From: Aradus depressus
Lineage: Eukaryota; Arthropoda; Insecta; Hemiptera; Aradidae
NCBI GenBank assembly: GCA_963662175.1
Contig: OY759226.1
Coordinates: 25,817,565 to 25,881,564 of the forward strand
DNA: 64,000 nucleotides
Direction of reading: 5' to 3'
In this document: piece by piece, positions 32,150-43,715 of the stretch
Layout of the letters: each line of letters starts with the position of its first letter
Position numbering within the stretch: the first letter of the stretch is position 1
Made by a program: the position numbers and the translations under genes
The notes under the pieces: generated by a model
What the model saw: the letters and a program-made list of their open reading frames with translations, nothing else
Told to the model about the DNA's origin: nothing
Databases searched by the model: none

Positions 32150-33080
32150 CTGGACAACATAATACACAATCACTCTTATTTATTATTTTTAAAAAATTAA
32201 ATAAAATAAATTTAAACAATAGTTTCCTAAAATTTAATTTATAGCTTCTCCAATCAGTGTTAATTTAATTTTTTTTATTTTCTTTTTTCAGATGTTAAAT
32301 CACTTGGCTTAACTGGTGGAGTGTCCGTCTGGCTTGGTGTAAGTTGCAGCCCCCAACCACATGGCGCACAAGAGCGAGCTAACTTCATTTTATGGTTATC
32401 AGAGAAATAAGAAATCCGACAGTAAAATCTTGCTCTCTGAAGGACAGATTTGCGATTTGAGGAGGCCTGTTCCTATCGATATTCACACAGTCGACTACTT
32501 TATTTCAGAATTATCATAATTTAAAACTTCATTTCTGTATCTATCGATATTAGCTAGTATCGACCATTGTTGATGTTGGAAGAAGGTATTTTTCTCTTAA
32601 CATTCTAAATCTCGGGTGATTTGGCAAAAGGGCTTAAGTCATCAAATCTGAATTTTAGGAAGGGAATTTCTGAAGGTTTGAAAAATTCCTGCAAATCAGT
32701 TAAAACACATTTATGTTACTTGAAATATTATTTCTATAAAAGTATTAAATATTAACAAACTAAAATATTGCAACAATCAGTTGCATTTGGTAAATATATT
32801 TAAATGCACTAAATCCTTTGGATCACAAGACTTATTCTGACTTAAGCCCTTTTGCCCAAACACCAGAAAAATATAAGAGATTGGAATCTCTTTCGGATAC
32901 ATTATTTGACTTGTATATGTGAACATAGGTACCTACCTAAAATGTATAAAATAAAAGAACTTGTTTATCTTTTGTATTGTCTAATTCCACAAAAAACACA
33001 AACAAATAGCATACCATGTACCACTTTCGACTTACGTTATCCTCTGCACAAAGTTCAAAGAGACATTTCAATTTATAATA
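32150..33080. other. Intron; possible decayed coding scrap at ~32290-32410 (+)
   Basis: At 32280-32291 a TTTTCTTTTTTCAG-like acceptor is followed by an open frame (VKSLGLTGGVSVWLGVSC, then SPQPHGAQERANFILWLSEK) ending in TAA near 32410. It has no partner exon and may be chance. The rest is AT-rich. Confidence 0.25.
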
Positions 33081-33082
33081 AA

Positions 33083-33440
33083 ATATATGTATTTACTATA
33101 AAATGTAGATATCAAAAATTAACTAGCAAAATTTTAAAGCATCAGGGTACAGAGTAACAAAATAAAATAAAATAAAATTGTTTACTCCACCCGTATAGTT
33201 TGTTGTCTTAAGAAACACATCTGCAAATGTAAATGTACATACAAATATCCATGTAGACAGAGTGAGTGAATCAATCTCTTATCTGCTCCCTTTAGTTCTA
33301 TGTAACTGTTTCTTTAGACAACCAACTATACGGGTCGGGTAAGCATTTTTTTTTCATTTTGTTACTCTATATCTTGATGTTTTAAGGTTTTGCTAGTTAC
33401 TTTTCCATATCTATATTTTATATGTATTCATTGATATGCC
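33083..33440. repeat. Inverted repeat, ~145-bp arms
   Basis: The left arm includes TTAACTAGCAAAATTTTAAA, AGAGTAACAAAATAAAAT, CCACCCGTATAGTTTGTTGT and CTTAAGAAAC. The right arm holds the inverse of each (TTTCTTTAGACAACCAACTA, CCCGTATAG..., TTTTGTTACTCT, TTTTGCTAGTTAC). Arms are about 85% similar by eye. A hammerhead-like motif adjoins the right arm. Confidence 0.7.
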
Positions 33441-33480
33441 ACTGATGATGACGCAGTTGCGTTAAAAGCTGGTTTTAGTC
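33438..33480 (+). other. Hammerhead-like RNA motif (degenerate)
   Basis: CTGATGA (33442-33448) is followed by GACGC-AGTT-GCGTT, a five-pair stem II candidate, then AAAAGCTGG where an active ribozyme would have GAAA. The first G of GAAA is lost, so it should be inactive. The arrangement is shared with 56231-56260. Confidence 0.35.
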
Positions 33481-33639
33481 GAATATTTTTAAAAAAAGTG
33501 GGAAGACGTCATTTTCATTTCATTTCTAAAGAGTCATCCTCTCTTTTGAAACAATTTTTTTAGAACGGAGTTTGGTATTCCATCTATACCAATTTTTTGT
33601 CTTGTAGTAGTTGTAGAAGAGAGGACATTTTATTTGGAT

Positions 33640-33745
33640 TGGTTATAAATAAATAAAACAAACTTCGTTTAAAAATATTGTTTATTCCATAAACATATGT
33701 TATAGATAGACTATCTTTCGGCAATAAACAATTTTCAGGTTTAGT
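33640..33745 (-). repeat. Penelope-like/hammerhead-like repeat, 3' end
   Basis: The minus strand carries CTGAAAATTG...GCCGAAAG, then GGAATAAACAATATTTTTAA and TTTGTTTTATTTATTTATAA, the same 3' end as at 56290-56327. Its core has lost the conserved G of CTGANGA. Confidence 0.4.
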
Positions 33746-34525
33746 TGAGCTGAGTTGACGAAGCTCTTTCTTAGGCGACTCATGCATTTCGTTGTACTCG
33801 TACTCCTCCTAAACCCCTTTACCGATCACATTGAAATTTGCCACGATGGTAGTGGACACGGTGACGATGTGATTTAATACTAAAAAAATCTGAAATCGAA
33901 CAGACCAAGGAGGAATAATCACCGAAAAACGAAATTCCCAATGAAATCAATTGAGAGACAAAATTCTCGCGCAAAATAGAATTTTTCTATTTCAAATGTA
34001 AAAATCCGGGCGAAGCACTTTTCGGTTTACCATCGGACACCACTTTTTTTTGAGCCGTTTTTTCAGTGTTCTAACGTACAAACTTCGACTTTTTTTCGAT
34101 AAAAATATTCACAGCTGTTGTTGTCTACAAAAAGGCTAGAAAAAATCCATTGAATTCAATTGAAATCTATTTAAAGTATTAATATATTCATAAAGAACAT
34201 ACAAGGTGAGAAGTTACCGATAATTATTAAAACATTAACTGAGTTTTTTATACAGATATGCCTGACTCAGCTCAGTTTTTGCAAACAGCAGAATGTATTG
34301 CACACCTAGTTATTAAAGTCATTTGTTGAGAAGGAACCATTCTTGTACATCGAGCAAGGGGTGGGGGGGAGGGGTTGGAATGTCTTCTTTGAAATTCCCC
34401 CGTGGTTGTACTGTGAGGAATTTCTTTGGTCTAAAATATGTTTTCTTCTGTAACATATTTTTTTAAATTTATTTATTAATAACATGTGTATGTGTACCGT
34501 GCTCATGTGCAACATGACCCGTCCA
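33746..34525. other. Intronic DNA, nothing identified
   Basis: No coding or classified repeat signal. A GGGGTGGGGGGGAGGGG run lies near 34360. Confidence 0.35.
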
Positions 34526-34529
34526 TGCT

Positions 34530-34910
34530 ACGTCGATAGAGCTTAGAATCAAAGTGGAGCTTAAGTTAGGCTATGGCGGATAGGAGGCGATCACCGGCCG
34601 ATCAATCTGTGGCGATCGGTGGTCGTCAAACTGCTTTCTTCCGCTCCCGGCAGGGGCCGACGAAACACAGGATATCGGGTCTCTGTCAACAGTCCCAGGT
34701 ATGATCCTGTCCCGAGAGTTAACTCCACCCTGGCCGGCCATACAGCGAGCTATCGAGGACTCCACATGCACACTTCGGGTTGTTCTTTCTCATAAAGAGG
34801 AGTTTAGACTTAAAAATCTCCATGACCTGATTTTGTCTAGGATATGCAGTGGTCAGACCGTACACACGCAGAATCGAAGCGTACCAATATCAGACAATAG
34901 ATAGAGAATA
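34530..34910. other. GC-rich island of unknown origin
   Basis: This stretch is much richer in GC than its surroundings. Both strands have open frames of about 66 codons. The minus frame reads VESSIARCMAGQGGVNSRDR, the plus frame ELTPPWPAIQRAIEDSTCTL. I recognise no family, found no convincing splice pair, and cannot choose a strand. It may be a fragment of a mobile element or of captured host DNA. Confidence 0.3.
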
Positions 34911-34976
34911 GAATATTGATAAAAATAAAAATTAAATTCTAACAAGATAAACTCATTTATGATGTGACATATTAAT

Positions 34977-35096
34977 AATTTTTTTATTTTACAAATAGAT
35001 ATTTACAATTGTATAAAAAATAAATACAAGCAAATGTGCTAAGAGAGAGATAATGGCAATGTCAAAATGTCAAGAGTGGAGAAATTACCCATTAAA
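34977..35096 (-). mobile_element. LINE J2, 3'UTR fragment
   Basis: ACAAATAGATATTTACAATT, AATACAAGCAAATGTGCTAA and AATGTCAAAATGTCAAGAGT are the J2 3'UTR behind a T-rich tail. No coding part remains. Confidence 0.75.
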
Positions 35097-35157
35097 ATCA
35101 GCTGATATTCCTAACTTTATAGTAACTAAACAACTGTACATATATAAATTTAAATTA

Positions 35158-35433
35158 GAGGGCGCCGGTAGCTCAGTGGTATGTATGCTTGCCTTCTGAG
35201 ATCTAGATCTGGGAGGTAAAATAAACTTAAGCACGCCCCGGGTCTGTACGATGTCAGGTAACTCGTTAAAGTCCCCTGCCCTAGGTGAATAAAAATTTAG
35301 GATAGGCAAATTTTAGGACTTCCACAGTAGAGTTGGCTCATGTTCACCAGAGTGACGAAAGAGCTCTCTGGTAGTAGGCGATATGACCTCGTAGGTAAAG
35401 CCCGGGCATGAGTCAAAAAAATCTAACCTAACC
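35158..35433 (+). mobile_element. SINE S1, near full length, 23-bp TSD
   Basis: It starts GAGGGCGCCGGTAGCTCAGT (A box present). The B-box region is deleted, and it ends CTAACCTAACC. Direct repeats at 35135-35157 and 35434-35456 match at 21 of 23 positions (TGTACA-T/G-ATAT...TTTAAATTA). Confidence 0.85.
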
Positions 35434-35459
35434 TGTACAGATATTAATTTAAATTATAA

Positions 35460-36465
35460 AAAAATAAAGAAAATTATCAAATATTGCTAATATATATTGA
35501 CTAATGGATATTATATATGGAATAACAATCATTAATCATCACGCTGAATACATATGTGGAAACAGAAGGGGTGTTAACAAAACGGAATAATTAAATTTGG
35601 TCTTTCAAACAAATATTATTTTTAATGGCTTAATGTATTTTTAGATGTTTTGCGTTACCTAGTAACCTGCTTTCTGAACAAAAATGGAGGTATTTTGATG
35701 CCTTCGGTTGTGACCAAATTGTTGCTATTGTCGATATTGTGGCTAAAGTTAATTTATTTTGTTATAATTTCAATTTATATCTTTGTTGTTATTTATTTAA
35801 CTTTAGTTATATTAGGTAATATTCTCATGATATCAGTAATTTTGTTAAATATACAAACATAATTTTACGAAAATTCGACATAAATTGGTTATTTTTTTAG
35901 AATTTTATCTTTAACTGAAGGGAAAACAAAAGTGTACAACCTCGAGGATTTCCAAATCGAAATTCCAATCCCCTTCATCGCTTGATGTATAAGAATGGTT
36001 CGAATTCAGCAAACTGTCTTTTATAATTAATATTTAAAAAAATATATATGTTTTATTTATTATAAGTTTACACAAGTCCGCGTTTTTCAACTTAGAAATT
36101 GTTTAAGTCCAAGGTTAGCTCATTTTTGTCTTCTTCACTGCAGTCCTTGACTGAATGATGGAGAGTCGAGTGAATTCTTTAAGCATTGTCTTGGCTTCTC
36201 TCCACAGTGTGTGATCGTCTTATGTCATCTCTGCCAGAAACGCAGTGTAGCTCCTTCTTCGGGCGACCACCATTCGACTAAGCCGATTGATCTCTCTTCT
36301 GTTTCTGGGTACTCTTGTCTGTCTTGAGACAGCTCTTCTCCTGGTGTTGGTTTAGCGCTCTGAAAAATGTGGTATATTGTTTGTATACATGGTTTTTTTT
36401 AAAGTACACATCTAGTGAATAAGCTGTAGGATAAATGTCTATGAGTTGGAGACACCCTAAGACTG
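35460..36465. other. AT-rich intron; unassigned denser part at 36110-36370
   Basis: At 36110-36370 the minus strand has an open frame with SIGLVEWWSPEEGATLRFWQ and no known match. The hydrophobic short ORF at 35650-35862 is AT-driven. Confidence 0.3.
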
Positions 36466-36890
36466 TCATTCATCACTGTCACTGCTGCTACCTAGGAGGT
36501 CTCTAGGATATTAGCCTAAGGCGCCTTTCAGTGCATGAAGAGCACGAGAGGATTATCGTTGGAACTCAGTGTGAAGGGTTTTGGTTTTGTTGGAGACACA
36601 ATAAGAAGTATGGCGATTTTATCAAAGGGTCTATAAGTACACATATTCGTAAGTTCAAGTAGAGTATTATATAACATTCGTTTTGAGAGATTTAGACTTC
36701 TGGTTAAGTATTCTCTGTTAAAGTTTATTGTGTGCTTATTTCTTGTCTTTTCAGTCTTGTATGAAGTCCCAGGTAAGTAGCCTTTCAAGTAGGCCTGGAA
36801 GAAGACTTTGTTTTTTGAAGGGATGGGATTATTGTGCAGGTGCACTGGAGAGCATATTTGCGACGAAGAATGAAAACCACGTCAGTTCCG
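36466..36890 (-). mobile_element. LINE J2, strongly diverged copy
   Basis: CACTGTCACTGCTGCTACCT, AGGAGGTCTCTAGGATATTA, CAGTGTGAAGGGTTTTGGTT and TTGTCTTTTCAGTCTTGTAT follow the order seen at 13743-14180 but with deletions. It contains no long ORF. Confidence 0.65.
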
Positions 36891-36925
36891 GATTAGTCCA
36901 TAAGCAAATTAAGCAATTGCTTAGG

Positions 36926-37561
36926 CAGCGGTTCTCAACCTGGGGGGGGCGTGGAAGAATTCCAGGGGAGGCGCCAACAAATTTAAAAAAAATTAAATAA
37001 GTTTGTAGTTTTTGAAACAGTTGTTTTTTCATGTATATTTCCAACAACAAAAAATTGAATTTGATGCTGGACACAAACACACAATCATTGAAATTTCTTT
37101 ATAGCTATTAACTCAATAAAATGTAAGTGAGCGTCCGGCCAGGCGTGAGAAACTAGCTGTGACTCAGCATAGCAGGGGCCTGGAAAGTGACCTACGGTGT
37201 TCTTTGTCAAAATTGCAACGTACAAAAAATAGTTAACGAGAAACAGTGCCAGCCCTCACACTAGTACTAGAAAAGTAACGAACATTTTTCCGGTTACATT
37301 ATTGAGATTTTTTTGTGATTTTTTCGATGATTTGTGTAATTAAAATTTGTATTTGAACAAATATGATTTTATATTTCTTACCAGAGTATGTCTAGCCTAA
37401 GTTCACTCAAACATAATGTAAGTAAATTTATCATATCAGTCTAAAATTTAGACTTATATATGATAAATTTACTCTTTTTTTAACTTAATCCGTAAAGGGA
37501 GGCGTGACCTCACACCAAAGTATGAAGAGGGGCTCAGAGCCTGAAAGGTTGAGAACCCCTG
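36926..37561. mobile_element. hAT-type MITE, 8-bp TSD with one mismatch
   Basis: It begins CAGCGGTTCTCAACCTGGGG and ends AAAGGTTGAGAACCCCTG, the inverted ends of a widespread hAT-type MITE. Flanks are GCTTAGGC and GCTTAGGG. It lies inside another element-like stretch (CATAAGCAAATTAAGCAATT ... GGGCATCACGTCTCGG). Confidence 0.85.
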
Positions 37562-38083
37562 GCTTAGGGCATCACGTCTCGGGGGGCACCATAAACAGCA
37601 ACGAAAAAATATTTGCTAGCACATGAAAGGCAAGGCTGTTTGAAAACCCGCGCGTTTAAATTGACTAGAGCAATGACTCGACTAGAAATTTAGGTTAGTT
37701 TTTCATAAAGTTTTAACTAGGACAACCGAGTTCTGAACTCGGTCCTAATAAGGTCTGAATGTGATAACCCTATAAGATCCTAGTTAGAAAGGTAACGCAC
37801 ATTCAACTTCGTTCCTTACGAGGACATCCTAATTTATGGAACTAATAGGGACCTTAATCGAAGTAAATCAGGACCTATAGGTCGTAAAAAAAAAAAGTTT
37901 TAATTATTTATATTATATATATGAATAAATTTAACTTTTTTTTATTATTACCTAATTATTATTATTAAGACATTATTATTTAATTTTAAATACGAAATTT
38001 AATGTTGATACATTCATTACATCGGCAGTTATTGAGATTTTGAATTCAGCTTTTTGTTATCTACCCGTTCTGTTCGACCGACT
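37562..38083. other. AT-rich DNA; R3 scrap at 37990-38060
   Basis: TGTTGATACATTCATTACAT, CGGCAGTTATTGAGATTTTG is R3. The rest is unassigned. Confidence 0.4.
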
Positions 38084-38457
38084 TCTATATTGATAAAGCT
38101 GAAACGGGGTTTATTTGTGGGTTTGTTCCAACATCACGCTCAAACCGCTGGACGGATTTTCATGAAACTTCGGATGTAGTATTCTTAAAAGCCAATTGAA
38201 AAATAGGGTGTATGTCGTCTCAAAATTATTAACGGGAAGGGGGGGGGGGGGGGGGGGTGAGGGAGGGCTAAGCATAAAAATAGTGCTAGCTCATTAACGG
38301 ATGGTCTGAAATTTCACATGTAGTATTCTTAAAAGCCAAATTGAGAAATACGCTATGTAACATTTCAAAAATTTGAACGGGAGGGGGAGTTGTGGGGGTA
38401 GGCCTTAGGATAAAGACAGAGGTAGCTCATTAACGGTCGGGCAACACCGGGTATTAG
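38084..38457 (+). mobile_element. Short Helitron-like element H1
   Basis: The 5' end TCTATATTGATAAAGCTGAA, ACGGGGTTT matches copies at 46792 and 49947. The 3' end GGGCAACACCGGGTATTAG has the terminal GC motif but TTAG for CTAG. Two internal ATTTCACATGTAGTATTCTT units and a G-run (about 38239-38257) lie between. No CTAG array. Confidence 0.75.
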
Positions 38458-38974
38458 GGAGTAGGCAGTGTTAATAAAATGTGTTTTAGCGGAGTTCAAT
38501 GTTTTTCAATTTATACCTATTTTTAAATGATCGCAGTTCAATTCAAGGATTATGTGTATGTATACGATTTGGCGCAATTCAATACCTGCGGAATTCTATT
38601 TGAAGCACCCATTGAAAGAGGGAGAGCGGAAACTTTTTTCTTAAAATTAAATAATTCAAGATGGGGAAGTACATACATTGCCGTTAATTCACCGATGCAA
38701 CTAGTAAAATTAATATAACATGAAATGTGATTCTGTTATATTTGTTTGATTCTCAAGAACAATATAGAATACAATAAAAAGAAAAAAAACGAGTCTGTAC
38801 CAAAAATAGTTTAATGCGGGTGCTGAACGGCCGAATAAATAAATATATAAGAATGTATTTTAAACTGTTTAACCATTAGGGTTAAGAAAACATTTTGTGA
38901 CGAGAATGGCTTAAAGACACCTAAACAAAATCTATTTATATACTTCATATATAGTATTAATACAAATAATACTG
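38458..38974. other. Spacer; R3 end scrap at 38655-38700
   Basis: ATGGGGAAGTACATACATTG, CCGTTAATTCACCGATGC is an R3 terminus. The 63-codon ORF over it is not a gene. Confidence 0.4.
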
Positions 38975-39240
38975 AAATTCACGCTTTAACTACAAGGTCA
39001 TAATCACCTACTACCAGAGCGCTCTGGTGAACATGAGCCCGACTCTACAATGGAGACTTAAATTTTGCCTAGCCAGGTATGTATAACAAGTGACATCGCA
39101 CAGACTCGGGACTATCACTTAACGTCCCATCCGAAGGACGGCGTGCTCAAGGTTTTTTCTTCTTCCTGATAAAAAAAAACCCAAGGATCTCGGTCTGATT
39201 TCGAGCCTGCGATCTTGAGCCCAGTAGGCTGGCATCAACA
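38975..39240 (-). mobile_element. SINE S1, diverged
   Basis: CTACCAGAGCGCTCTGGTGA, ACATGAGCCCGACTCTACAA and CGTCCCATCCGAAGGACGGC lead to a degenerate reversed B box (TTTCGAGCCTGCGATC). Confidence 0.7.
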
Positions 39241-39539
39241 ATATATATATGGGATGTGGCCATAAAAGAACTTTCCTGTACCAACCACATTTGTAAAGAT
39301 GATTCTCCCTCCCCATTACTCGGATTACATCGGTTTATGATAAATAAAAGGAAAATATATTTTTCTTCATTTTTATATTTTGAAATGGAGGCGTGAGAGG
39401 GGGAAATGTGTACGCAAATGTTGGTATCCCACATTTAAATAAATTTATTTTAATTTAGCTATAAAAATCTGAAATAAATTTATAATTTTGGAAGTGAAAA
39501 TTACACAATTTAGAAAATCATTTTTGAATTTTGTCTGGC

Positions 39540-40645
39540 TTAACATTCATTATAATTTTTATTTCTCTGTAATCGGTCAAAAATTCGTTGCGGAGTTCTG
39601 AACGGAATTTCATATTTTTCGTATTCCAGATTGCAAATATGTCTCTGAACAGAATAAACTGCCACTGTTATGAATATATCGACACGAAATTGTATTTGTG
39701 AATTAACTGCCTCATAAGGACAACACATATTAATTTTCAGCGGAATCGACAGAAGAGAGGGGAGGGATCATAGCCAAGGCATTAACCACAATAATTGCAG
39801 ATGTAATGAATGTATCGATATCAAATTTAATATTTAAAGTCAAAACCCAATTAGGACCTAACCTGTCAAATATGAGCGATATCGGCTGAAGCAGGGGAGG
39901 GGCTCAATTGAAAAACCTCAATAACTGCCGATATAATTAATTTATCGACACAATAATTACTACAAGGATTTAGGAGGCCCTAAAACGAATTTTTTTTTTT
40001 ACTAGAATAATGGAAACGTGGGGTGCCCTGAAATTTCGATGTGCAAAGAGGTGGCATGCTCCTGATAACATTAATCACGCTGTCTGGCGGCATTGTGGTG
40101 GATTCTTCAAAAGGTTCATTCAGGATTTTCTTTCTTTTTTACTTTTGGAGGGGGAGGGGGGGGGGGGGGGGTATACAATACTTTAAAGGCATCAAAATTT
40201 TCAATATTCCTCTCAAGTCATTTACTTTAAACAAAGGCTTTAAAAAATTAAAGCTATGTGCCCTCTAATGCAAGTATTCACAAGTAATTTATTTTTTTCT
40301 CGCTCTTCAGAAAATTAATAGAGTACACTTATATTATTTAATAGCTCTTTTTCTCCCACATTATTTGAAACTATTTATTTTTATTTTTTTTCATGCTCTA
40401 TATATAACCTGTCAAATTTCAGCGATATCGGCTAAAGGGAAGAAGGGTTGAGGGGAGGAGACTCACTTCAAAAACCCTAATAACTGCCGATGTAATGAAT
40501 TTATCGACACAAAATTTAGTATGAGGATTTGTGTGCCCCTATGTAAGTCAACTGTTGAATATTTGCGCAAACGTTGTACTGGTTTTGGAGGGGGAGTGAA
40601 AAATTAATTTATTAATTCTTTGGGAAAGTTTTTTTTTTTTTTTGT
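39540..40645 (-). repeat. R3 dispersed repeats, two copies in one orientation
   Basis: GAATATATCGACACGAAATT, GTAATGAATGTATCGATATC and ACCTAACCTGTCAAATATGA recur at 39540-39965, and similar blocks at 40405-40640. Each is followed by ACAATTTAGTATGAGGATTT-like text. Between them (40142-40172) is a long G-run. No gene. Confidence 0.5.
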
Positions 40646-41125
40646 TCGTCTTGAGTCACCGACTACCATTAATTCTGTACACGTTTTACTTTCATATTCC
40701 CGCAAGGAAATAAGTCTGGAGTTGGGGTCGAAAACTCCTGTCCGCCATTAGGACAGGTTCCCTTTCGTTCACGAGAACTTCTGCAAAAATACACCCATTT
40801 GAATATTTCTTTCTGCTAAATATCCATCATAGGAAAACCTCAAGACCTACAGATTTCGGTGCCAGTCGTCAGCAGTTTTTGGAAAATATGCGTATATTTG
40901 TTCATAATTTTTATCGTTTGTACGCACAACAATATCGTGCAAGTCTTCCTGACCTACTTCACTGATATAGTTGAACGAATATATATTATTCATTTTTCAT
41001 AATAAAAATTATATTGAAAAAATGATTTTGAAACAAGGAATTCATGTATGGTACTCCATACTGATATTTTAATATGGAAATACATAAAAATAATTTAAAT
41101 ACAATTAATAATGTAGTTTACTTAC
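40646..41125. other. Intron, nothing identified
   Basis: Downstream part of the intron following the exon at 41255-41126. No element recognised. Confidence 0.4.
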
Positions 41126-41255
41126 GGACGGAGCAGGTAGCGGATCGTGCTGGGGGCCTAACCGGCTCCAGGATGGTTCGTTTGGATATGGATATCCCAT
41201 CGAGAGAACTGGCATGCGGCACAGCATCTCCTCCATCCCACAACTGTGAAGGCAC
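41126..41255 (-). CDS. Host gene exon (130 bp)
   Basis: Minus strand: acceptor TGTTGATTCAG, exon, donor TCC|GTAAGT (perfect intron side). It starts in phase 0 and ends with one base (C). The frame reads VPSQLWDGGDAVPHASSLDG, ISISKRTILEPVRPPARSAT, CSV. The third frame has a TAG. A second frame is open within this exon but is closed in the next exon (32149-32078), which decides the choice. A CACAG 12 bases inside is an alternative acceptor that keeps the frame. Product unknown. Confidence 0.72.
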
Positions 41256-41776
41256 CTGAATCAACAAGCAAACAGGACACAGTACATGAGGTGAACTTGT
41301 TACAAGAAACTGGTTTATGTTTTTGGAACGGACTCAAGAATGCTAACCTAAGTTAATGAGTAAACTTGACAAGGGGAGTTTGAATTTCTAACGATGCCTT
41401 AAAGACATCAAGCGATTACCGTTCATTTTTATTTAAAGAATATCTATGTTTCAGTTCAACTTAAGAAACTACAAGAAAGTTGGATTCTATTCTGGGTTCC
41501 AGGATTCCATCAGTGAACCTGGATAAAGAAGTGAACTAGAGAGAGACCATGAAGAGAAAGAACCTCATGCAGGAAGTCGAAGATGTTTGAAACTTCAAAA
41601 AGGGCTTCAGCAACTGACAGAAATCTTCAAAGTCCGTTCTTCAGACACCTGCATATTATAGGAGTGATCTGTGGCAGATGTAGAGGAGAAAACGTATTCG
41701 GTAGGATTGGACTACGGGTACGGGACCATGAAAGACTTGGAATCTTCAGGCTAATTTAACAATTTTTGTTATTCGT
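41256..41776. other. Intron upstream of the exon, nothing identified
   Basis: Moderately GC-balanced DNA without an open frame of note. A TTATGTTTTTGGAAC word is shared with 25845, 25990 and (reversed) 28118. Confidence 0.35.
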
Positions 41777-41862
41777 AAGGACGGCGTGCTCAAGATTTTT
41801 TTTTACCTTCGAACCCGTGATTTTGAGCCCTTTAGGCAAGCATGCTACCGGCACCCTCAACA
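41777..41862 (-). mobile_element. SINE S1 head fragment
   Basis: AAGGACGGCGTGCTCAAGAT, then CTTCGAACCCGTGATTTTGA and GCTACCGGCACCCTC: reversed B box and 5' end, with the body deleted. Confidence 0.6.
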
Positions 41863-42023
41863 CACAATTGATTATATCCACTAAAGCTTTCAATTACTGT
41901 AGACAAACCATTTATCCCGCCGTCCTTCGGATGGGACGTTAAGCGATGGTCTCGAGCCTGTACGATGTCAGCTTCTGATTAAAGACCCGTTACCCTAGGT
42001 GAATAAACCTAGGTAGGCAAGTT

Positions 42024-43327
42024 GGGTGCATAAGGTTGGTTTGCTCGGAGCCACCCCTCCACCTATCAACCCTATCCCCTCCATAACATCAAATTGTGAA
42101 AACACCCCCCACTCCTCATTCCATCTCTGTCTTCCGTTTTCTCTCTCTAATGATGACATGTTAATGAGATCTGAACCGTGACCCAGCACAGAATATGAAA
42201 AGTGGTAAATATCGGAATAATTGACTGGGAAAAAAATGTCACTGTACAGTGGCGTAGCCAGGATTTTGAGAGGGGGGGGGGGTATAGACTCCCGGGGGCA
42301 CGGCCCGTAGTTTCCGTGGATAGCGCTGTAGACTTTTTGTAACCACTGACTGTAATACTTAAGCTGACTTTAAATGAGCAGCAAAAATGCACTATTTAAA
42401 AAAAGCTGCAGCAGGAAATGCACGCTGTGTTTTCTGTCCTTTTAGAATTAAATGTATCACAGCCAATAGCGTGAATTTGCTGCTGCTGCGCTTTGCATTT
42501 TTACTGCGCATGTAAAATCAGCTTTAAGAGTATAAAGTATAACATGAATGACGATTTTGAACGAGGAAATGAAATGATCGAATTAATATATATTTAAATA
42601 AATGTAATATGACTTGTTTTGTACATGTACATTTATGTAACAGCTGATTGCTGATTTAGGAATCAGACGCACGGGAAATTTGGTATTTTTAATAAAAACA
42701 ATTTTTTTAGTTAATTTAATTTTTATCTTGGTTTTTACATTGGCCAGGGGGGGGGGGGGGGGGGGGGGACGTACCTACGCCCCTGTCACTGTCTAGATCT
42801 TGAAAAGTTGAACATGTTGATATAAAATATATTTTGGTAGCATTCCGGGAAACCTGAGAAAAATGCCTTTTTCCTCCAATGAATTGAGTAACAGGTTACG
42901 TCAACCACACTCCTTTAAACTTCACCGTCATTAGAGAATTAAGAAAAGAAACAAAAAAAATCTTTCCAATACAAATTGTAAAAAATTGCAGGTTATTGGA
43001 CTTGTGAAAAATGTCTTTCTATACAACTCGTCGAGCTAAAGACAGTGATGTAAAATTTATTTTAAAATTCTGAAAGAAAACTTTGGAAAATCGGGCCTTT
43101 TCCTCTGGTTATGTAACGGAGGGAGGTGTCTAAAGAACCTGATATAAAGAGATATTAATGACAAATAATGGCACAATATAAAATTTGAAAAATGGAAAAC
43201 AGAAATGGAATGAGGAGTGGGGGGTGTTTTCACAATTCGATGTTATGGAGGGGATGAGCTTTACTGGAATATCCATTGGTTAGCTGGAGGGGTGGTTTCG
43301 AGCTCACCAACCTTATACACCCTATTT
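42024..43327. mobile_element. DNA element with ~110-bp inverted ends
   Basis: The left arm (about 42028-42140) has GCATAAGGTTGGTTTGCTCG, CCACCCCTCCA, CCCCTCCATAACATCAAATT and GTGAAAACACCCCCCACTCC. The right arm (about 43190-43323) carries the inverse (GGAGTGGGGGGTGTTTTCAC, AATTCGATGTTATGGAGGGG, CCAACCTTATACACC). No transposase is seen. A hAT-type MITE is nested at 42247. Confidence 0.65.
42247..42785. mobile_element. hAT-type MITE, 8-bp TSD
   Basis: The ends are CAGTGGCGTAGCCAGGATTT and GGACGTACCTACGCCCCTG (imperfect inverse). Flanks TCACTGTA (42239-42246) and TCACTGTC (42786-42793) match at 7 of 8. The interior has G-runs at about 42272-42283 and 42748-42770 and no ORF. Confidence 0.8.
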
Positions 43328-43715
43328 AGGCATTATTTAGAACTCTATCTGTAAAGTCGGGTTCATGTCCACCGGAGCGACGAAAGAGCTCTCAAAAACA
43401 CTTCAAAAAAAAAAAAAATTAAATTCATTTTTCTGGGGGTATCATTCTTGATTCTTATGGAAAATTGCCTCCTGGATTCAAATCTGTAATTAGTTTTTCT
43501 GTGTCAGACATAGTGTTGATGTTATACGCAATTTCAGTTTTTTCAAAATTCTTATTTTCGATCTTATTTCCACGCTGTGTATTTATAAAGACAAAACATG
43601 CAACTATCAATATTTTAGTCACTTATAAAATTATTTAGAAACATTTTAGCCCATAAATTATCATCATATATTGTATAAAAAAAAACTTATTTAAGATTAG
43701 AAAATATGAAAAAAA

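Noticed and set aside
32280..32410. Plus-strand exon with a strong acceptor and a 40-codon open frame to a TAA
   Set aside because: No donor partner or upstream exon in phase could be found, and the proposed host gene lies on the other strand. Kept only as a note.
35650..35862. 70-codon hydrophobic ORF resembling a membrane protein
   Set aside because: AT-rich DNA gives Leu, Ile, Val and Phe codons by composition; no splice sites, homologue or conserved motif.
38527..38718. 63-codon plus-strand ORF
   Set aside because: Its 3' half is the R3 terminal motif; not a gene.
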